Below, in pieces: positions 50,548 through 63,566 of a stretch of 64,000 nt of DNA. Below the pieces are notes generated by a model that was not told the origin of the DNA, searched no databases, and saw nothing but the letters and a program-made list of their open reading frames with translations. Numbering within the stretch: position 1 is the stretch's first letter; each line of letters starts with the position of its first letter. Origin of the DNA: Brevundimonas lenta (GTDB lineage Bacteria > Pseudomonadota > Alphaproteobacteria > Caulobacterales > Caulobacteraceae); NCBI RefSeq assembly GCF_014196335.1, contig NZ_JACIDM010000002.1:1-64000 (forward strand), written 5' to 3'. The position numbers and the translations under genes are program-made.

Positions 50548-51171
50548 TCAGGTTCCGTAGCGGGCCAGGAAGGTCTCGACGGCGTCGTCGACGATCTGTT
50601 TGCGGGTGCGGCGGATGCGGATCTCTTCGCCGGTGACCAGGGACACGAAGAACACCGGGTGCTCGATCATCCCCACCAGCTGGCCGGCGGCCCAGGACGG
50701 GTGCTCCAGCGGCTTGATCTGCCCCGCCTCGCTGAGGCGCTTCAGGGTGTCGATCAGGGTCGCGCCGATGGCCGCCTGGCCCTTCTCGAACAGGCCGGAG
50801 GCGACGGCCTGGAAGCGCGGCCGCTCGGCGACCACGAGGCGGAAGATCGAGCGCACGAACACGTCGCCCATGAAGTCGGCGTATGCCTCGGCGAAACTGG
50901 TCAGGGCCTCTCTGGCGTCGCCCTCGATTGCTCGCACATGCGCCATGCGCCGGGCGAAGTCGTCGCCGGCCGCGTCGATGACGGCCGAGTAGAGCTCGGC
51001 CTTGCCGCTGAAGAGGGCGTAGAGGGTGGCGGTGGAGACCCCGGCTTCGCGGGCGATCGGCTCCATCCGGGTCGCAGCGTAGCCCTCGGTCACGAAGGCT
51101 GTCCGTGCGTGTTTCAGTATCGCCTCTCGTTTGGCGTCCTGAACCGGGGATTCTCCGACAAGGCCGTGCAT
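50548..51171 (-). CDS. TetR family transcriptional regulator
   Basis: The 207-residue protein has the TetR N-terminal helix-turn-helix (AILKHARTAFVTEGYAATRMEPIAREAGVSTATLYALFSGKAELYSAVI, about 17-66) and an AefR-like C-terminal domain (FRLVVAERPRFQAVASGLFEKG). It converges on pdxH. Upstream of it is uridine kinase on the same strand. A candidate operator GTCAC-AAGG-GTGAC lies 18 bases before its ATG. Its targets are unknown. Confidence 0.88.
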   Translation of the reverse strand: MHGLVGESPVQDAKREAILKHARTAFVTEGYAATRMEPIAREAGVSTATLYALFSGKAELYSAVIDAAGDDFARRMAHVRAIEGDAREALTSFAEAYADFMGDVFVRSIFRLVVAERPRFQAVASGLFEKGQAAIGATLIDTLKRLSEAGQIKPLEHPSWAAGQLVGMIEHPVFFVSLVTGEEIRIRRTRKQIVDDAVETFLARYGT

Positions 51172-51189
51172 GAGTTCGCTGCTCTCGGA

Positions 51190-51203
51190 GTCACAAGGGT
51201 GAC
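51190..51203. promoter_or_regulatory. Candidate operator of the TetR regulator
   Basis: GTCAC (51190-51194) and GTGAC (51199-51203) form an inverted repeat with a four-base spacer (AAGG). It stands directly upstream of the tetR-like start at 51171, where self-repression is common. Confidence 0.4.
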
Positions 51204-51241
51204 GCGGATGAAAGCAGGCGGCAAGGTGTCGTCAGGCTTCG

Positions 51242-51889
51242 TCAGGTTTCGACCAGTTGCGCCAGAAGCGGATGCGCCAGCACCGGTGCGGCGAGGCGAA
51301 CCACCGCCTGCGGATCCTCAAGACGCACCGCCGCCGTGGCGTCGGCGACGATGAAGTCGGCGTTGACGCGCGACGGCTCGGTCAGACGTTCATGACCCGG
51401 ACGAACCGTGGCCAGGTATTGTCCGATGACGGATTCCGCCGTCCGGCCCCGCTCGGCCTGGTCCCGCAACAGCCGGCGGATGAAGCGGATGTCCGCGGGG
51501 GTGTCGACGAACACCCGGATGTCGAACAACTCGACCAGGGCCGGGGTGCACAGCACGTGGGTGCCCTCGACGATCACCACCTCGGTGGCCCGCACCGGCT
51601 CGCCGCCCGGCTCGCGGCCATGGTGGATGAAGGAATAGATCGGGGCGGTGATGTCCTGACCGGCCTTCAGCGCCGCCAGGTCCCGGACCATCAGCTCGTG
51701 ATCGCGCGCCGCCACGTCGTCGAAATCGAACGTCGCCGGGTCGAAATCCGGCAGGCTGGCCGCGTCGCGATAGTAGGAGTCCTCGCGCAGCAGCACGGCC
51801 GCGCCGCCGGGCAGGGCGGCGACGAGGGCCTCGGCGAGGGTGCTCTTGCCCGAGCCGGAGCCGCCGGTGATCGCGATCAGGATGGTCAT
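51242..51889 (-). CDS. udk: Uridine kinase (uridine/cytidine kinase)
   Basis: The 215-residue P-loop kinase has Walker A GGSGSGKST, LLREDSYYRDAASLPDFDPATFDFDDVAARDHELMVRDL with the nucleoside-binding Asp, IVEGTHVLC, and RRLLRDQAERGRTAESVIGQYLATVRPGHERLTEPSR. It is the salvage enzyme that phosphorylates uridine or cytidine. Start ATG 51889; the in-frame extension to 53812 is antisense to the acyl-CoA ligase gene. Confidence 0.9.
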   Translation of the reverse strand: MTILIAITGGSGSGKSTLAEALVAALPGGAAVLLREDSYYRDAASLPDFDPATFDFDDVAARDHELMVRDLAALKAGQDITAPIYSFIHHGREPGGEPVRATEVVIVEGTHVLCTPALVELFDIRVFVDTPADIRFIRRLLRDQAERGRTAESVIGQYLATVRPGHERLTEPSRVNADFIVADATAAVRLEDPQAVVRLAAPVLAHPLLAQLVET

Positions 51890-52069
51890 GGGCGCGCTTC
51901 TAGGGCCCGACGCGCCTCCGGTCCAGGGGGAGGGGCGGGTGGACAGGATGCCGCAGGGACGGGTTTTCGGGACAGTCGTTGACCTTGCGTCACGTTGCTT
52001 ATCGTCCGGAGCGCCGATAGCGTGACCATCAAGCATCCCGACTGAGCGGATGCACACCGAGGGATCGCT

Positions 52070-53704
<1,635 letters not shown>

Positions 53705-53708
53705 GATC

Positions 53709-54389
53709 ATGGCCCGCGCACCGGTCAGGGGACGCAGGACGATCTGGGCGCTGGCGGTGCTGGCCGTCGCTGCGCCTCTTCTGGTGCTGGTCGCCGCCCT
53801 CGGCGTGCGCACAGGCCTATGGCCGGTCGAGCTCGGCTATGACCTGCTGACGCTGCAGGTCGCCTGGTGGCTGTCGTTCGTCGGGGTCGGGGCGGGCGTG
53901 CTGGCCGTGATCCTCGCGCTGCGGGATTTCCGCCGCCTTGGCCTGCTGGCGCTGGTCGCGCTGGTCATCGGCGCCGGAACCCTGGGCGTGTTCGTCTGGC
54001 AAAAGGGCCGCCTGGCGGCCGGGCCGGTGGAGAACGTCAGCACGGACCTGACTGAAGTGCCCGGCTTTGGCGATCTGCGCAGTGATGACGGACAGGGACC
54101 GGCGGTCGGGATCGAGGCCTGCCCGGGCGCGCGTCCCGCCATGACCCAGATCGCGCCGGAGTCGGCCGCCTGGGCGCTGCAGGAAGCCGGCTTCGCCCTG
54201 CGCAAGACCGGCGTGTCGCGCGCGGACGGAAGTCGCGACACCTTCTGGTTCGGCTTCACCCATGACGCCGTGATCCGCATCCGGCCGGGCCGCACCGACA
54301 TCCGTGTCGCCGCCCGCGATGATCGCCCCCATGGCGGCGAGGCCTGCCGCCTCGTGACGCGCATCAGCGAGGCGCTGAACAGCCGGTAG
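53709..54389 (+). CDS. DUF1499 domain membrane protein
   Basis: The 226-residue protein has three N-terminal membrane helices (about 12-32, 48-68, 76-94), then a DUF1499 domain (about 108-224) with the ...[26 protein letters not shown] signature where the family has D..RS.SR.G..D.G.N..R. It is usual in alphaproteobacteria and cyanobacteria; function unknown. It follows the acyl-CoA ligase closely (4 bases) and is likely co-transcribed. Confidence 0.85.
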   Translation: MARAPVRGRRTIWALAVLAVAAPLLVLVAALGVRTGLWPVELGYDLLTLQVAWWLSFVGVGAGVLAVILALRDFRRLGLLALVALVIGAGTLGVFVWQKGRLAAGPVENVSTDLTEVPGFGDLRSDDGQGPAVGIEACPGARPAMTQIAPESAAWALQEAGFALRKTGVSRADGSRDTFWFGFTHDAVIRIRPGRTDIRVAARDDRPHGGEACRLVTRISEALNSR

Positions 54390-54405
54390 TAAGCGGGTCG
54401 GCGGG

Positions 54406-55308
54406 TCAGACGGGCCGGTAGCGTGCCTGCAACGTCGGTTCGGGATCGGCGTCTGCGCGTCCCTGGCGGACCAGGGCGATCAGATGCGCCCAGACGGACA
54501 GCGAGGCCGCCGGCCAGAGCCGCTGGTCCACCGCCGCGTACAACGTCGGGACCATATCCGCGATCGTGCGGTCGCCGGCCTCCAGCCGCGCCATGATCTG
54601 CGCTTCGCGATCCAGCCGGTGACTGCGATAGGCTTCCAGGAACGGACGGACGTCCGTGATCGGCGCGCCATGCGTGGGCCACACGGTGGTGAAGTCACGC
54701 GCGATGACCTCGTCCAGGCTGGCCATGTAGTCGGTCATATCGCCGTCGGGCGGCGCGACGACCGTCGTCGACCAGCCCATCACATGGTCGCCGCTGAACA
54801 GGGCGTTCTCCTCGATCAGCACGAACGCCATGTGATTTGAGGCGTGGCCCGGCGTAGCGACCGCTTCCAGCGTCCAGCCGTCGCCCTGCAGGCGCTCGCC
54901 GCCGGTCAGGATCAGATCGGGCGCGAAGGTCTCGTCATCGTCCTCGTCCAGCGACGCCGACGCATGGATCGTCCGGGCCGGCGGCCGGGCCGCCAGCACC
55001 GGCGCGCCGACCGCCTCGGCGAACGGGCGGGCGAGGGGGGCGTGGTCCCGATGCGTGTGGGTCACCAGCACATGACTGACCGTCTGTCCCTCGACCGCTG
55101 ACAACAGCGCCTTGAGGTGGGCGTCGTCCAGCGGCCCGGGATCGATCACGGCGACCCCTGCGCCCGGACCGTCGCGGCCGATGATGTAGGTGCCGGTGCC
55201 GGTGAAGGTGAACGGGCCGGGGTTCTCCGCCACCACGCGGCGGATCAGCGGCGAGACCCGGTCGCACCGGCCGTAGGCGAAGTCGAACTGGCGGACGAAG
55301 GGGATCAT
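54406..55308 (-). CDS. MBL-fold metallo-hydrolase, LACTB2-like
   Basis: The 300-residue protein has the MBL core (TFTGTGTYIIG, VIDPGPLDDAH, VTHTHRDHAPLA, ATPGHASNHMAF, LFSGDHVMGW) and a C-terminal winged-helix (BLACT_WH, about 215-290; MARLEAGDRTIADMVPTLYAAVDQRLWPAAS). The layout matches the human LACTB2 family, an endoribonuclease, but bacterial members include hydrolases of unknown specificity. Zinc ligands HTHRDH, His and Asp are intact. ATG 55308. Confidence 0.9.
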   Translation of the reverse strand: MIPFVRQFDFAYGRCDRVSPLIRRVVAENPGPFTFTGTGTYIIGRDGPGAGVAVIDPGPLDDAHLKALLSAVEGQTVSHVLVTHTHRDHAPLARPFAEAVGAPVLAARPPARTIHASASLDEDDDETFAPDLILTGGERLQGDGWTLEAVATPGHASNHMAFVLIEENALFSGDHVMGWSTTVVAPPDGDMTDYMASLDEVIARDFTTVWPTHGAPITDVRPFLEAYRSHRLDREAQIMARLEAGDRTIADMVPTLYAAVDQRLWPAASLSVWAHLIALVRQGRADADPEPTLQARYRPV

Positions 55309-55377
55309 GCGTGCGTCTCCCCGGGGCGGCCCGGGCCTTGCGTTAGGAATTCGTAAACCTTTCGCGGAGTGCTCGAC

Positions 55378-55524
55378 GTGGCCGTTTCCATGGCTCTGGC
55401 TGTATCAAATCGGCTCCTGCCCGTCGCCGGCGCCTTCCTGTGTCTCATGGCGGCGCAACTGGCGGTCGCTTCGTGCACGCCCGAACCCGCCCCCTATGCG
55501 GCGCGGGTCATGATCGTTCGCTGA
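55378..55524 (+). CDS. Putative small lipoprotein (48 residues)
   Basis: A short gene from GTG 55378 (GGAG eight bases upstream) has an N-terminal hydrophobic stretch and a lipobox-like LAVASC, so mature Cys would start a 15-residue peptide CTPEPAPYAARVMIVR. An in-frame ATG 55390 would shorten the N-terminus. The mature part is very small; it could be an entericidin-like or leader peptide. No family recognised. A spurious open frame is possible. Confidence 0.4.
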   Translation: MAVSMALAVSNRLLPVAGAFLCLMAAQLAVASCTPEPAPYAARVMIVR

Positions 55525-55528
55525 GCGC

Positions 55529-55921
55529 TCAGAGCGGCAGGCGGCTGAGGTCGTAGCCCGCCGCGGCGGCCGCCGCGCGCAAGGCGTCGGCGTCATCGCC
55601 GTGAAGCCGCCGGGCCATCGCCCAGGCGGCCGCGGACCGCATGCCTGACCGGCAGAACAGAACCGTCGGCGCGCCGTCCTCCAGGGCGTCGCTCACCGCG
55701 GAGACCTGGTCGGGGCCAGGCATTCCGGAGATCGGGACCCAACGATAGTCGAGTCCCGCCGCAGCCGCTGCGGCCTGCACTTCGGATGACGAAGGCTGAC
55801 CGGGCTCTTCGCCGTCCGGCCGGTTGTTGACGATCCGGCGCACGCCCGACTCAGCCAGCCCGGCCAGGGCTTCCGGTCTCAATTGCGGCGAACTCCAGAC
55901 CCCGGGAGCGAGGGCGCGCAT
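55529..55921 (-). CDS. DUF442/TIGR01244 family phosphatase or sulfurtransferase
   Basis: The 130-residue protein fits the beta-lactamase hydrolase-like family: GVRRIVNNRPDGEEPGQPSSSEVQAAAAAAGLDYRWVPI, then the Cys loop VLFCRSGMRSAAAWAMARR. The CRxGxR loop is rhodanese-like in length; homologues include the N-domain of Blh, which acts in sulfide/biofilm control. It follows the next gene upstream by two bases, on the same strand. Confidence 0.85.
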   Translation of the reverse strand: MRALAPGVWSSPQLRPEALAGLAESGVRRIVNNRPDGEEPGQPSSSEVQAAAAAAGLDYRWVPISGMPGPDQVSAVSDALEDGAPTVLFCRSGMRSAAAWAMARRLHGDDADALRAAAAAAGYDLSRLPL

Positions 55922-55923
55922 GA

Positions 55924-56439
55924 TTACTGCCGGCGAACGCGAACGGCGCGGCTGCCGTCCACGGTCAGCATGTAGCTGCCCAGCGACGCCTTGCGCACCC
56001 GCACTTCCTGTCCGGCGCGATTCCGGAAGCGCACGGGCTCGCTGTCGATCTGCCGCCATACGCCGCCGTCCGCCAGGCGGAAGACCCAGTGGCCGTCGCC
56101 GGCCAGGGACGCGCTTTGCAGGGTGGTCTCGATGGAATCGATCTGCGCCGCTGCGGCGTTGCCGAACAGGCGGGGCAGGGACGGCATCTCGAATCCGAAC
56201 AGCTGGCGCTGCGTCTCATTGACCTGCGCCCGATCGATAACCACCACCTCGCCCTGGCGTTCGGCCGAGTCCAGCGCGCCCGCAGCGGCGTCGTAGCAGG
56301 CCAGACGGGCGGCGTTGTCGGTGACGGCCCGGCAGGCCACCAGTCGTTGAAGCGACTCGGGCCGTTGCTGGGGCGGCACATCCTGGACCGTCGGGCTGGT
56401 GGTGACGGCGAGCGCCGCGACGACGGAAATCAGGGACAT
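55924..56439 (-). CDS. Secreted hypothetical protein with Cys-pair CYD motif
   Basis: The 171-residue exported protein (signal about residues 1-18) has LQRLVACRAVTDNAARLACYDAAAGAL, the conserved paired-Cys motif (Cx12C, RLACYD) seen in many periplasmic proteins of Caulobacterales, and a beta-rich C-terminal half. AGGAGC precedes the ATG. It may be a small envelope protein of the VasI/YgiM-adjacent type, but I cannot assign a role. The next gene begins two bases after its stop. Confidence 0.7.
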   Translation of the reverse strand: MSLISVVAALAVTTSPTVQDVPPQQRPESLQRLVACRAVTDNAARLACYDAAAGALDSAERQGEVVVIDRAQVNETQRQLFGFEMPSLPRLFGNAAAAQIDSIETTLQSASLAGDGHWVFRLADGGVWRQIDSEPVRFRNRAGQEVRVRKASLGSYMLTVDGSRAVRVRRQ

Positions 56440-56574
56440 CGTTTGCTCCTGGAACTGCCCCTCACTGGGGCGACCTGTTTCTCAGTCCCCTATGACACGA
56501 ACGCGGTCAACTGGCGGGTGAAGCGGTGCTGTGACGCTATCGTGGCCTAAATACGACAGTCGAGCTTGGACAGG

Positions 56575-56608
56575 ATTACAGCCGTGTAATTACGCTGGCG
56601 AAACCAGC
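56575..56608. promoter_or_regulatory. Two palindromes upstream of the TonB-dependent receptor gene
   Basis: ATTACA-N4-TGTAAT (56575-56590) and GCTGG-N5-CCAGC (56594-56608) are adjacent dyads about 130 bases before the receptor start. Receptor genes are usually regulated by substrate-sensing repressors; the first dyad is the better operator candidate. The rest of the 292-base gap (56440-56731) holds no gene that I can support. Confidence 0.4.
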
Positions 56609-56731
56609 CTGGGGGCGCCTAACGTGCAGCAACTGCGGTCGGGATTCTGTCCGCGGGGGAAGGGACTATTCCATTCTAAGGCCGCGACACCGCTTGATTG
56701 AGGGGCGGCGTCGAACATCAGGAGACGACCT

Positions 56732-59731
56732 TTGAGAAACCACAAAACCAGAAACAGGCTGCTGGCCACGACGATGATCGGCGGTTTCGCCGCTCTCGCG
56801 TTCGCTGCCCCGGCGATGGCCCAAGAGGCCCCGCAGGACACGCAGCTGGACGAAATCGTCGTCACCGGTTCGCGCATCCCGCAAGCCAACCTGACGACCA
56901 CCAGCCCCGTCACCCAGGTCACCGGCGAAGACATCGACATCGCCGGCGTGACCCGCGTTGAGGACCTGGTGGCCCAGCTGCCGCAGGCCTTCGCCGCGCA
57001 AAACTCGACCGTGTCGAACGGCGCTTCGGGCACCGCGACCGTCTCGCTGCGTAACCTCGGCTCGTCGCGCACCCTGGTGCTGATCGACGGCCGCCGGATG
57101 GGCTACGGCTCGCCGAACGACGACGCCGCCGACCTGAACCAGATTCCGGAACAGCTGGTCGAGCGCGTTGAAGTCCTGACGGGTGGCGCTTCCGCCATCT
57201 ACGGTTCGGACGCCATCGCCGGCGTCGTGAACTTCATCATGAAGAAGGACTTCGAAGGCATCCAGATCGATGCCCAGTACGGCTTCTATCAGCACAACAA
57301 CGACTATGACGGCCCGGGCAACCTGCGCCAGGTCATCGCCGGTCGTGCCGCCACCAACCCGGCCCAGTTCCAGCTGCCGGAAGACAACGTGTCGGACGGC
57401 GAAAGCCGCTCGGTCAACGCGATCATGGGTGTGGCCTCGCCGGACGGTAAGGGCAACCTGATGGCCTACGCCGGCTATCGGAACAACAACTACGTCCTGG
57501 GTCGCTACCGCGACTACTCGTCCTGCTCGCTGGCCGCTCCGGCCGCTGCGACCCCGCAGAACTTCTCCTGCGGCGGTTCGGGCACCACGGCTCCGGCTCA
57601 GGTCATCGCGCTGAACAACGGCAACACGGGCTTCACCGTCGGCGGCGGCAGCGGCCTCGGCAACGGCACCTTCGTCCCGTATTCGGGCGCGACGGGCGCC
57701 TACAACTTCGGTCCGCTGAACTACTTCCAGCGTCCGGACGAGCGTTACACCCTCGGCGCCTTCGGCCGTTACGAAGTCAACGACAAGATCGAAGCCTTCG
57801 CCCAGCTGATGTTCTCGGACTACAAGTCCGTCGCCCAGATCGCTCCCTCGGGCGCCTTCCTCGGCGACATCATCACGCTGAGCTGCGACAACCCGATGCT
57901 GTCGGCCCAACAGGCCACGCAACTGGGCTGCACGGGCGTCGCCGGCCAGACCGTCGACACCCTGATCGGTCGCCGTAACGTTGAAGGCGGCGGTCGTCAG
58001 GACAGCCTGAACTACGAATCGTATCGCGGTGTCGTCGGCATCCGCGGCGAGTTCACCCCGGGCTGGAACTACGACATCGCGGCGCAATACTCGCGCGTCG
58101 CCATGAACCGTACCTACCTGAACGACTTCTCGAACACCCGCCTGGGTCGCGCCTTTGACGTCGTCGACGTCGGCGGCGTTCCGACCTGTCAATCGGTGGT
58201 CGACGGCACCGACACCGCCTGCGTGCCCTACGACATCTTCTCGCCGGGCGGCGTGACGCAAGCGGCTCTCGACTACCTGCAAATCCCGCTGATCCAGACC
58301 GGTGAAACGACCCAACAAGTCGTCACCGCCGCGATCACGGGCGACACGGGCTGGGCTGTTCCGACCTCGACGCGCACCGTTCAGGTCGCGTTCGGTGCGG
58401 AATACCGTCGTGACTTCCTGGGCTCGGTCACCGACGCCGCCTTCTCGACCGGCGACGGCGCCGGCCAGGGCGGCCCGACGATCGGCTTCTCGGGTGACAC
58501 GGACGTCGCTGAACTGTTCGGCGAAATCCAGGTTCCCCTGGCTGACGATCAACCGTGGGCCTACTCGGCCTCGTTCGACGCCGCTTACCGTCGTTCGGAG
58601 TACGAGAACTTCGGCGCCGACACCTACAAGTTCGGCCTCGACTACGCTCCGGTCGAAGACGTCCGCTTCCGCGCCAGCTACTCGCGCGCCGTGCGGGCTC
58701 CGAACGTGATCGAACTGTTCACCGCACAGGGCCTGAACCTGTTCGACCAGGACTTCGATCCCTGCGACGACCTGAACGACGATGGCGTTCTGAACAACTC
58801 GGTTTCGGCCCAGTGCATCGGCACCAACCCGTGGCAGGTCACTGCTGCTGAGTCGGACGGTGGTCTGCTCAACAGCCCGGCCGGTCAGTACAACTTCCTG
58901 CAGGGCGGTAACCCGAACCTGGAGCCGGAAGAAGCTGACACCTACACGGTCGGTTTCGTTGTCACGCCGTCGTTCCTGCCGCGCTTCAACCTGTCGATCG
59001 ACTACTACAACATCAAGGTTGAGAACCTGGTCAGCACCGTCGGTCCGCTGAACACGCTCGACGCCTGCTACACCAACAACAACCTGACGGCTTGCCAACT
59101 GATCGTTCGCGACGGCCCGACCGGAGCCCTGTGGCTCAACGACGGCAACGTGATCGACACCAACGTCAACATCGGTGGTCTCAGCACCTCGGGTGTCGAC
59201 GTCAACGCCAACTACGGCGTTGATCTGGAAGACTGGGGCATGTCCTCGGCCGGCTCGCTGCAGTTCGCCTTCGTCGGCACCTGGCTGGAATCGCTCGAGA
59301 CCGACACCGGTCTGGGCTTCTCCAACAGCGTCTATGACTGCGCCGGCTTCTACGCCAACCAGTGCGGCGTTCCGAACCCGGAATGGCGTCACCGCGCCCG
59401 CATGACCTGGGTCTCGCCGTGGGACCTGGATCTGTCGGCCACGTGGCGTTACTTCGGCGAAGCTGAAGTCGCCGTTCTCGGCTCCGACGGCAGCCTGAAC
59501 AACAGCCCGGCTCGTATCGACAAGGTTCTGGAAGACCAGAACTACATCGATCTGGCCGCTGTCTGGCAGGTTCGCGACAACGTGACCGTGCGTGCCGGTG
59601 TCAACAACGTGTTCGACATCGATCCGCCGCTCTCGTACAGCGTCGGCACGACCGGCAACAACAACACCTATCCGCAGCTCTATGATGCGCTGGGTCGTTA
59701 CTTCTTCTTCGGCGTCACGGCTAACTTCTAA
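56732..59731 (+). CDS. TonB-dependent outer-membrane receptor
   Basis: The 999-residue receptor starts at TTG 56732 (AGGAGA six bases before). A signal peptide (cleavage near AMAQ), a TonB box with DEIVVTGSRI, a plug domain (about 55-170, TLVLIDGRRMGYGSP, GASAIYGSDAIAGVVNFIM) and a long 22-stranded barrel with a C-terminal FFFGVTANF outer-membrane signature follow. The DEIVVTGSRI plus GGASAIYGSDA form is the very large Caulobacter/Sphingomonas family for sugars and plant or algal glycans. Substrate unknown. It is followed by a strong terminator. Confidence 0.95.
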   Translation: MRNHKTRNRLLATTMIGGFAALAFAAPAMAQEAPQDTQLDEIVVTGSRIPQANLTTTSPVTQVTGEDIDIAGVTRVEDLVAQLPQAFAAQNSTVSNGASGTATVSLRNLGSSRTLVLIDGRRMGYGSPNDDAADLNQIPEQLVERVEVLTGGASAIYGSDAIAGVVNFIMKKDFEGIQIDAQYGFYQHNNDYDGPGNLRQVIAGRAATNPAQFQLPEDNVSDGESRSVNAIMGVASPDGKGNLMAYAGYRNNNYVLGRYRDYSSCSLAAPAAATPQNFSCGGSGTTAPAQVIALNNGNTGFTVGGGSGLGNGTFVPYSGATGAYNFGPLNYFQRPDERYTLGAFGRYEVNDKIEAFAQLMFSDYKSVAQIAPSGAFLGDIITLSCDNPMLSAQQATQLGCTGVAGQTVDTLIGRRNVEGGGRQDSLNYESYRGVVGIRGEFTPGWNYDIAAQYSRVAMNRTYLNDFSNTRLGRAFDVVDVGGVPTCQSVVDGTDTACVPYDIFSPGGVTQAALDYLQIPLIQTGETTQQVVTAAITGDTGWAVPTSTRTVQVAFGAEYRRDFLGSVTDAAFSTGDGAGQGGPTIGFSGDTDVAELFGEIQVPLADDQPWAYSASFDAAYRRSEYENFGADTYKFGLDYAPVEDVRFRASYSRAVRAPNVIELFTAQGLNLFDQDFDPCDDLNDDGVLNNSVSAQCIGTNPWQVTAAESDGGLLNSPAGQYNFLQGGNPNLEPEEADTYTVGFVVTPSFLPRFNLSIDYYNIKVENLVSTVGPLNTLDACYTNNNLTACQLIVRDGPTGALWLNDGNVIDTNVNIGGLSTSGVDVNANYGVDLEDWGMSSAGSLQFAFVGTWLESLETDTGLGFSNSVYDCAGFYANQCGVPNPEWRHRARMTWVSPWDLDLSATWRYFGEAEVAVLGSDGSLNNSPARIDKVLEDQNYIDLAAVWQVRDNVTVRAGVNNVFDIDPPLSYSVGTTGNNNTYPQLYDALGRYFFFGVTANF

Positions 59732-59753
59732 GCCCTGATTTCGTAGACATCGG

Positions 59754-59786
59754 GGGCGGCGGATCTTCGGGTCCGCCGCCCTTTTT
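59754..59786 (+). terminator. Rho-independent terminator of the TonB-dependent receptor gene
   Basis: GGGCGGCGGA and TCCGCCGCCC form a 10-base stem with an eight-base loop and a run of five T. It begins 23 bases after the stop. Confidence 0.88.
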
Positions 59787-59898
59787 GTTGCCTGACGCAT
59801 TTTTCGCGCGAACCGCTCGCCGCAGAAAAACCATTTGCCGATTCAAGCGTTGCAGCGTCCTGTCGGACGCACATGCGTCCATCCGCTCCGGAGCCTTC

Positions 59899-60435
59899 AT
59901 GTTCGCCAGCCTCGCCGCCGCCCTTCTCCTGTCCCACGCGCCCGCCGGCGCCGTGCAGGAAGGCCCGATCGCCACCGCCCGCGTCGCCGAGACGGCGGAA
60001 GCCGAGCGCGTGCGCGAGGCGGTCGCCTACGCCAATCCGCTGCCGCGCGGCGCGCCGGAAGCCGACTATCCGCTGGTCGCCTGGTGCGAGGCCCTGGTGA
60101 ACGGCCACATCCGGCTGGGCGAGAGCCTGACCGACAACGATCCGCTGGATCAGGAGATCATCCGCCTGGGTCGTCGCGAGGCCGCCGACTTCCACACTGC
60201 GCTCGAGGTCGCCGGACCGCGCCAGTCGGCCCAGACCCGCGCCGCCGCCCGGGCCGCCGCCGCCGAAGCCACCGCCAAATGGGCGCCGCTTCAGAACGAG
60301 GCGGACGAGGCCGTCCGCAGCCAGTCGTTCGGCCTGTTCTTCGGCCTGCCGGGCCGGTGCGAACACGCCGCCCGCCGCCTGCGCAACAACATCACCACCC
60401 CGCCGGCGACGCCCGCGGACGTCGGCCTGGAGTAG
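59899..60435 (+). CDS. Secreted hypothetical protein (178 residues)
   Basis: From ATG 59899 (GGAG upstream) the product is 178 residues. A short N-terminal hydrophobic segment with Ala-rich cleavage site (SHAPAGAVQ) is followed by a helical, Ala/Arg/Glu-rich body with two Cys (LVAWCEALVNGH and GRCEHAARRL). This pattern is seen in many small Caulobacterales secreted proteins; no domain recognised. A longer in-frame start (59785) lies in the TonB receptor terminator region and is not used. Confidence 0.65.
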   Translation: MFASLAAALLLSHAPAGAVQEGPIATARVAETAEAERVREAVAYANPLPRGAPEADYPLVAWCEALVNGHIRLGESLTDNDPLDQEIIRLGRREAADFHTALEVAGPRQSAQTRAAARAAAAEATAKWAPLQNEADEAVRSQSFGLFFGLPGRCEHAARRLRNNITTPPATPADVGLE

Positions 60436-60441
60436 GGCGCG

Positions 60442-63107
<2,666 letters not shown>

Positions 63108-63108
<1 letters not shown>

Positions 63109-63566
63109 CAGGCGGACTCGTTCAACAGAACAGGCAGCCGACTGCGCCGCCACAGGCTTTTCCTGATCGACCGGGCACGACGCCATGACGTGATGGACAC
63201 GGCCGTGGTCGTAACAGCTTCCTTGAAGCCCCGGCTGGCCAGGAAAACCCACGAGCGGGTCGGATAGCCGTTTGGTCCGGTTAGAGAGACGCCTCGGCCA
63301 GCCACAACCGCATCGCAAAGAGCGAGCGCCCGTTCCACATCACGCTCGTTCCGCAGTGGCTCGAAGTCTAGCCCTTGGCCGCTGCTGATCCGCAATTCGA
63401 AACTGCCGATGCCTGCGTCGAGGAGAGACATGTCCTCTCCTTCGCCGAGTCTCAGAAGAATGGCCTTCTCGGACTCATGGTTGATTGCGCAGACAGGATG
63501 TTTGTCGACGAACCGCCTCGCTTCTTCCCGGAAGCGCTGGAACGCATTGATTTCCGAATTGGGCAT
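63108..63566 (-). CDS. Hypothetical protein between the SAM methyltransferase and metH
   Basis: A 152-residue protein starts at ATG 63566, which overlaps the upstream methyltransferase stop as TGATG (a GTG lies one codon earlier). Its own stop overlaps the metH ATG in the same way. Sequence: [19 protein letters not shown]... with an Ile/Leu-rich core, one or two Cys ([16 protein letters not shown]), and a basic C-terminal tail ([21 protein letters not shown]). No family recognised. Codon use is a little less GC-rich than in metH. It may be a recent insertion that kept operon coupling. Confidence 0.55.

Noticed and set aside
55307..55513. A 68-residue plus-strand frame overlapping the small lipoprotein
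   Set aside because: It is Arg/Pro/Ser-rich without Shine-Dalgarno or signal and is out of frame with the better-supported short gene.
56666..59800. A 1044-residue open frame antisense to the TonB-dependent receptor
   Set aside because: It is the complement of a well-supported receptor gene. The translation is a Val/Arg/Gly-rich pattern without domains, as expected from GC-rich shadow frames.
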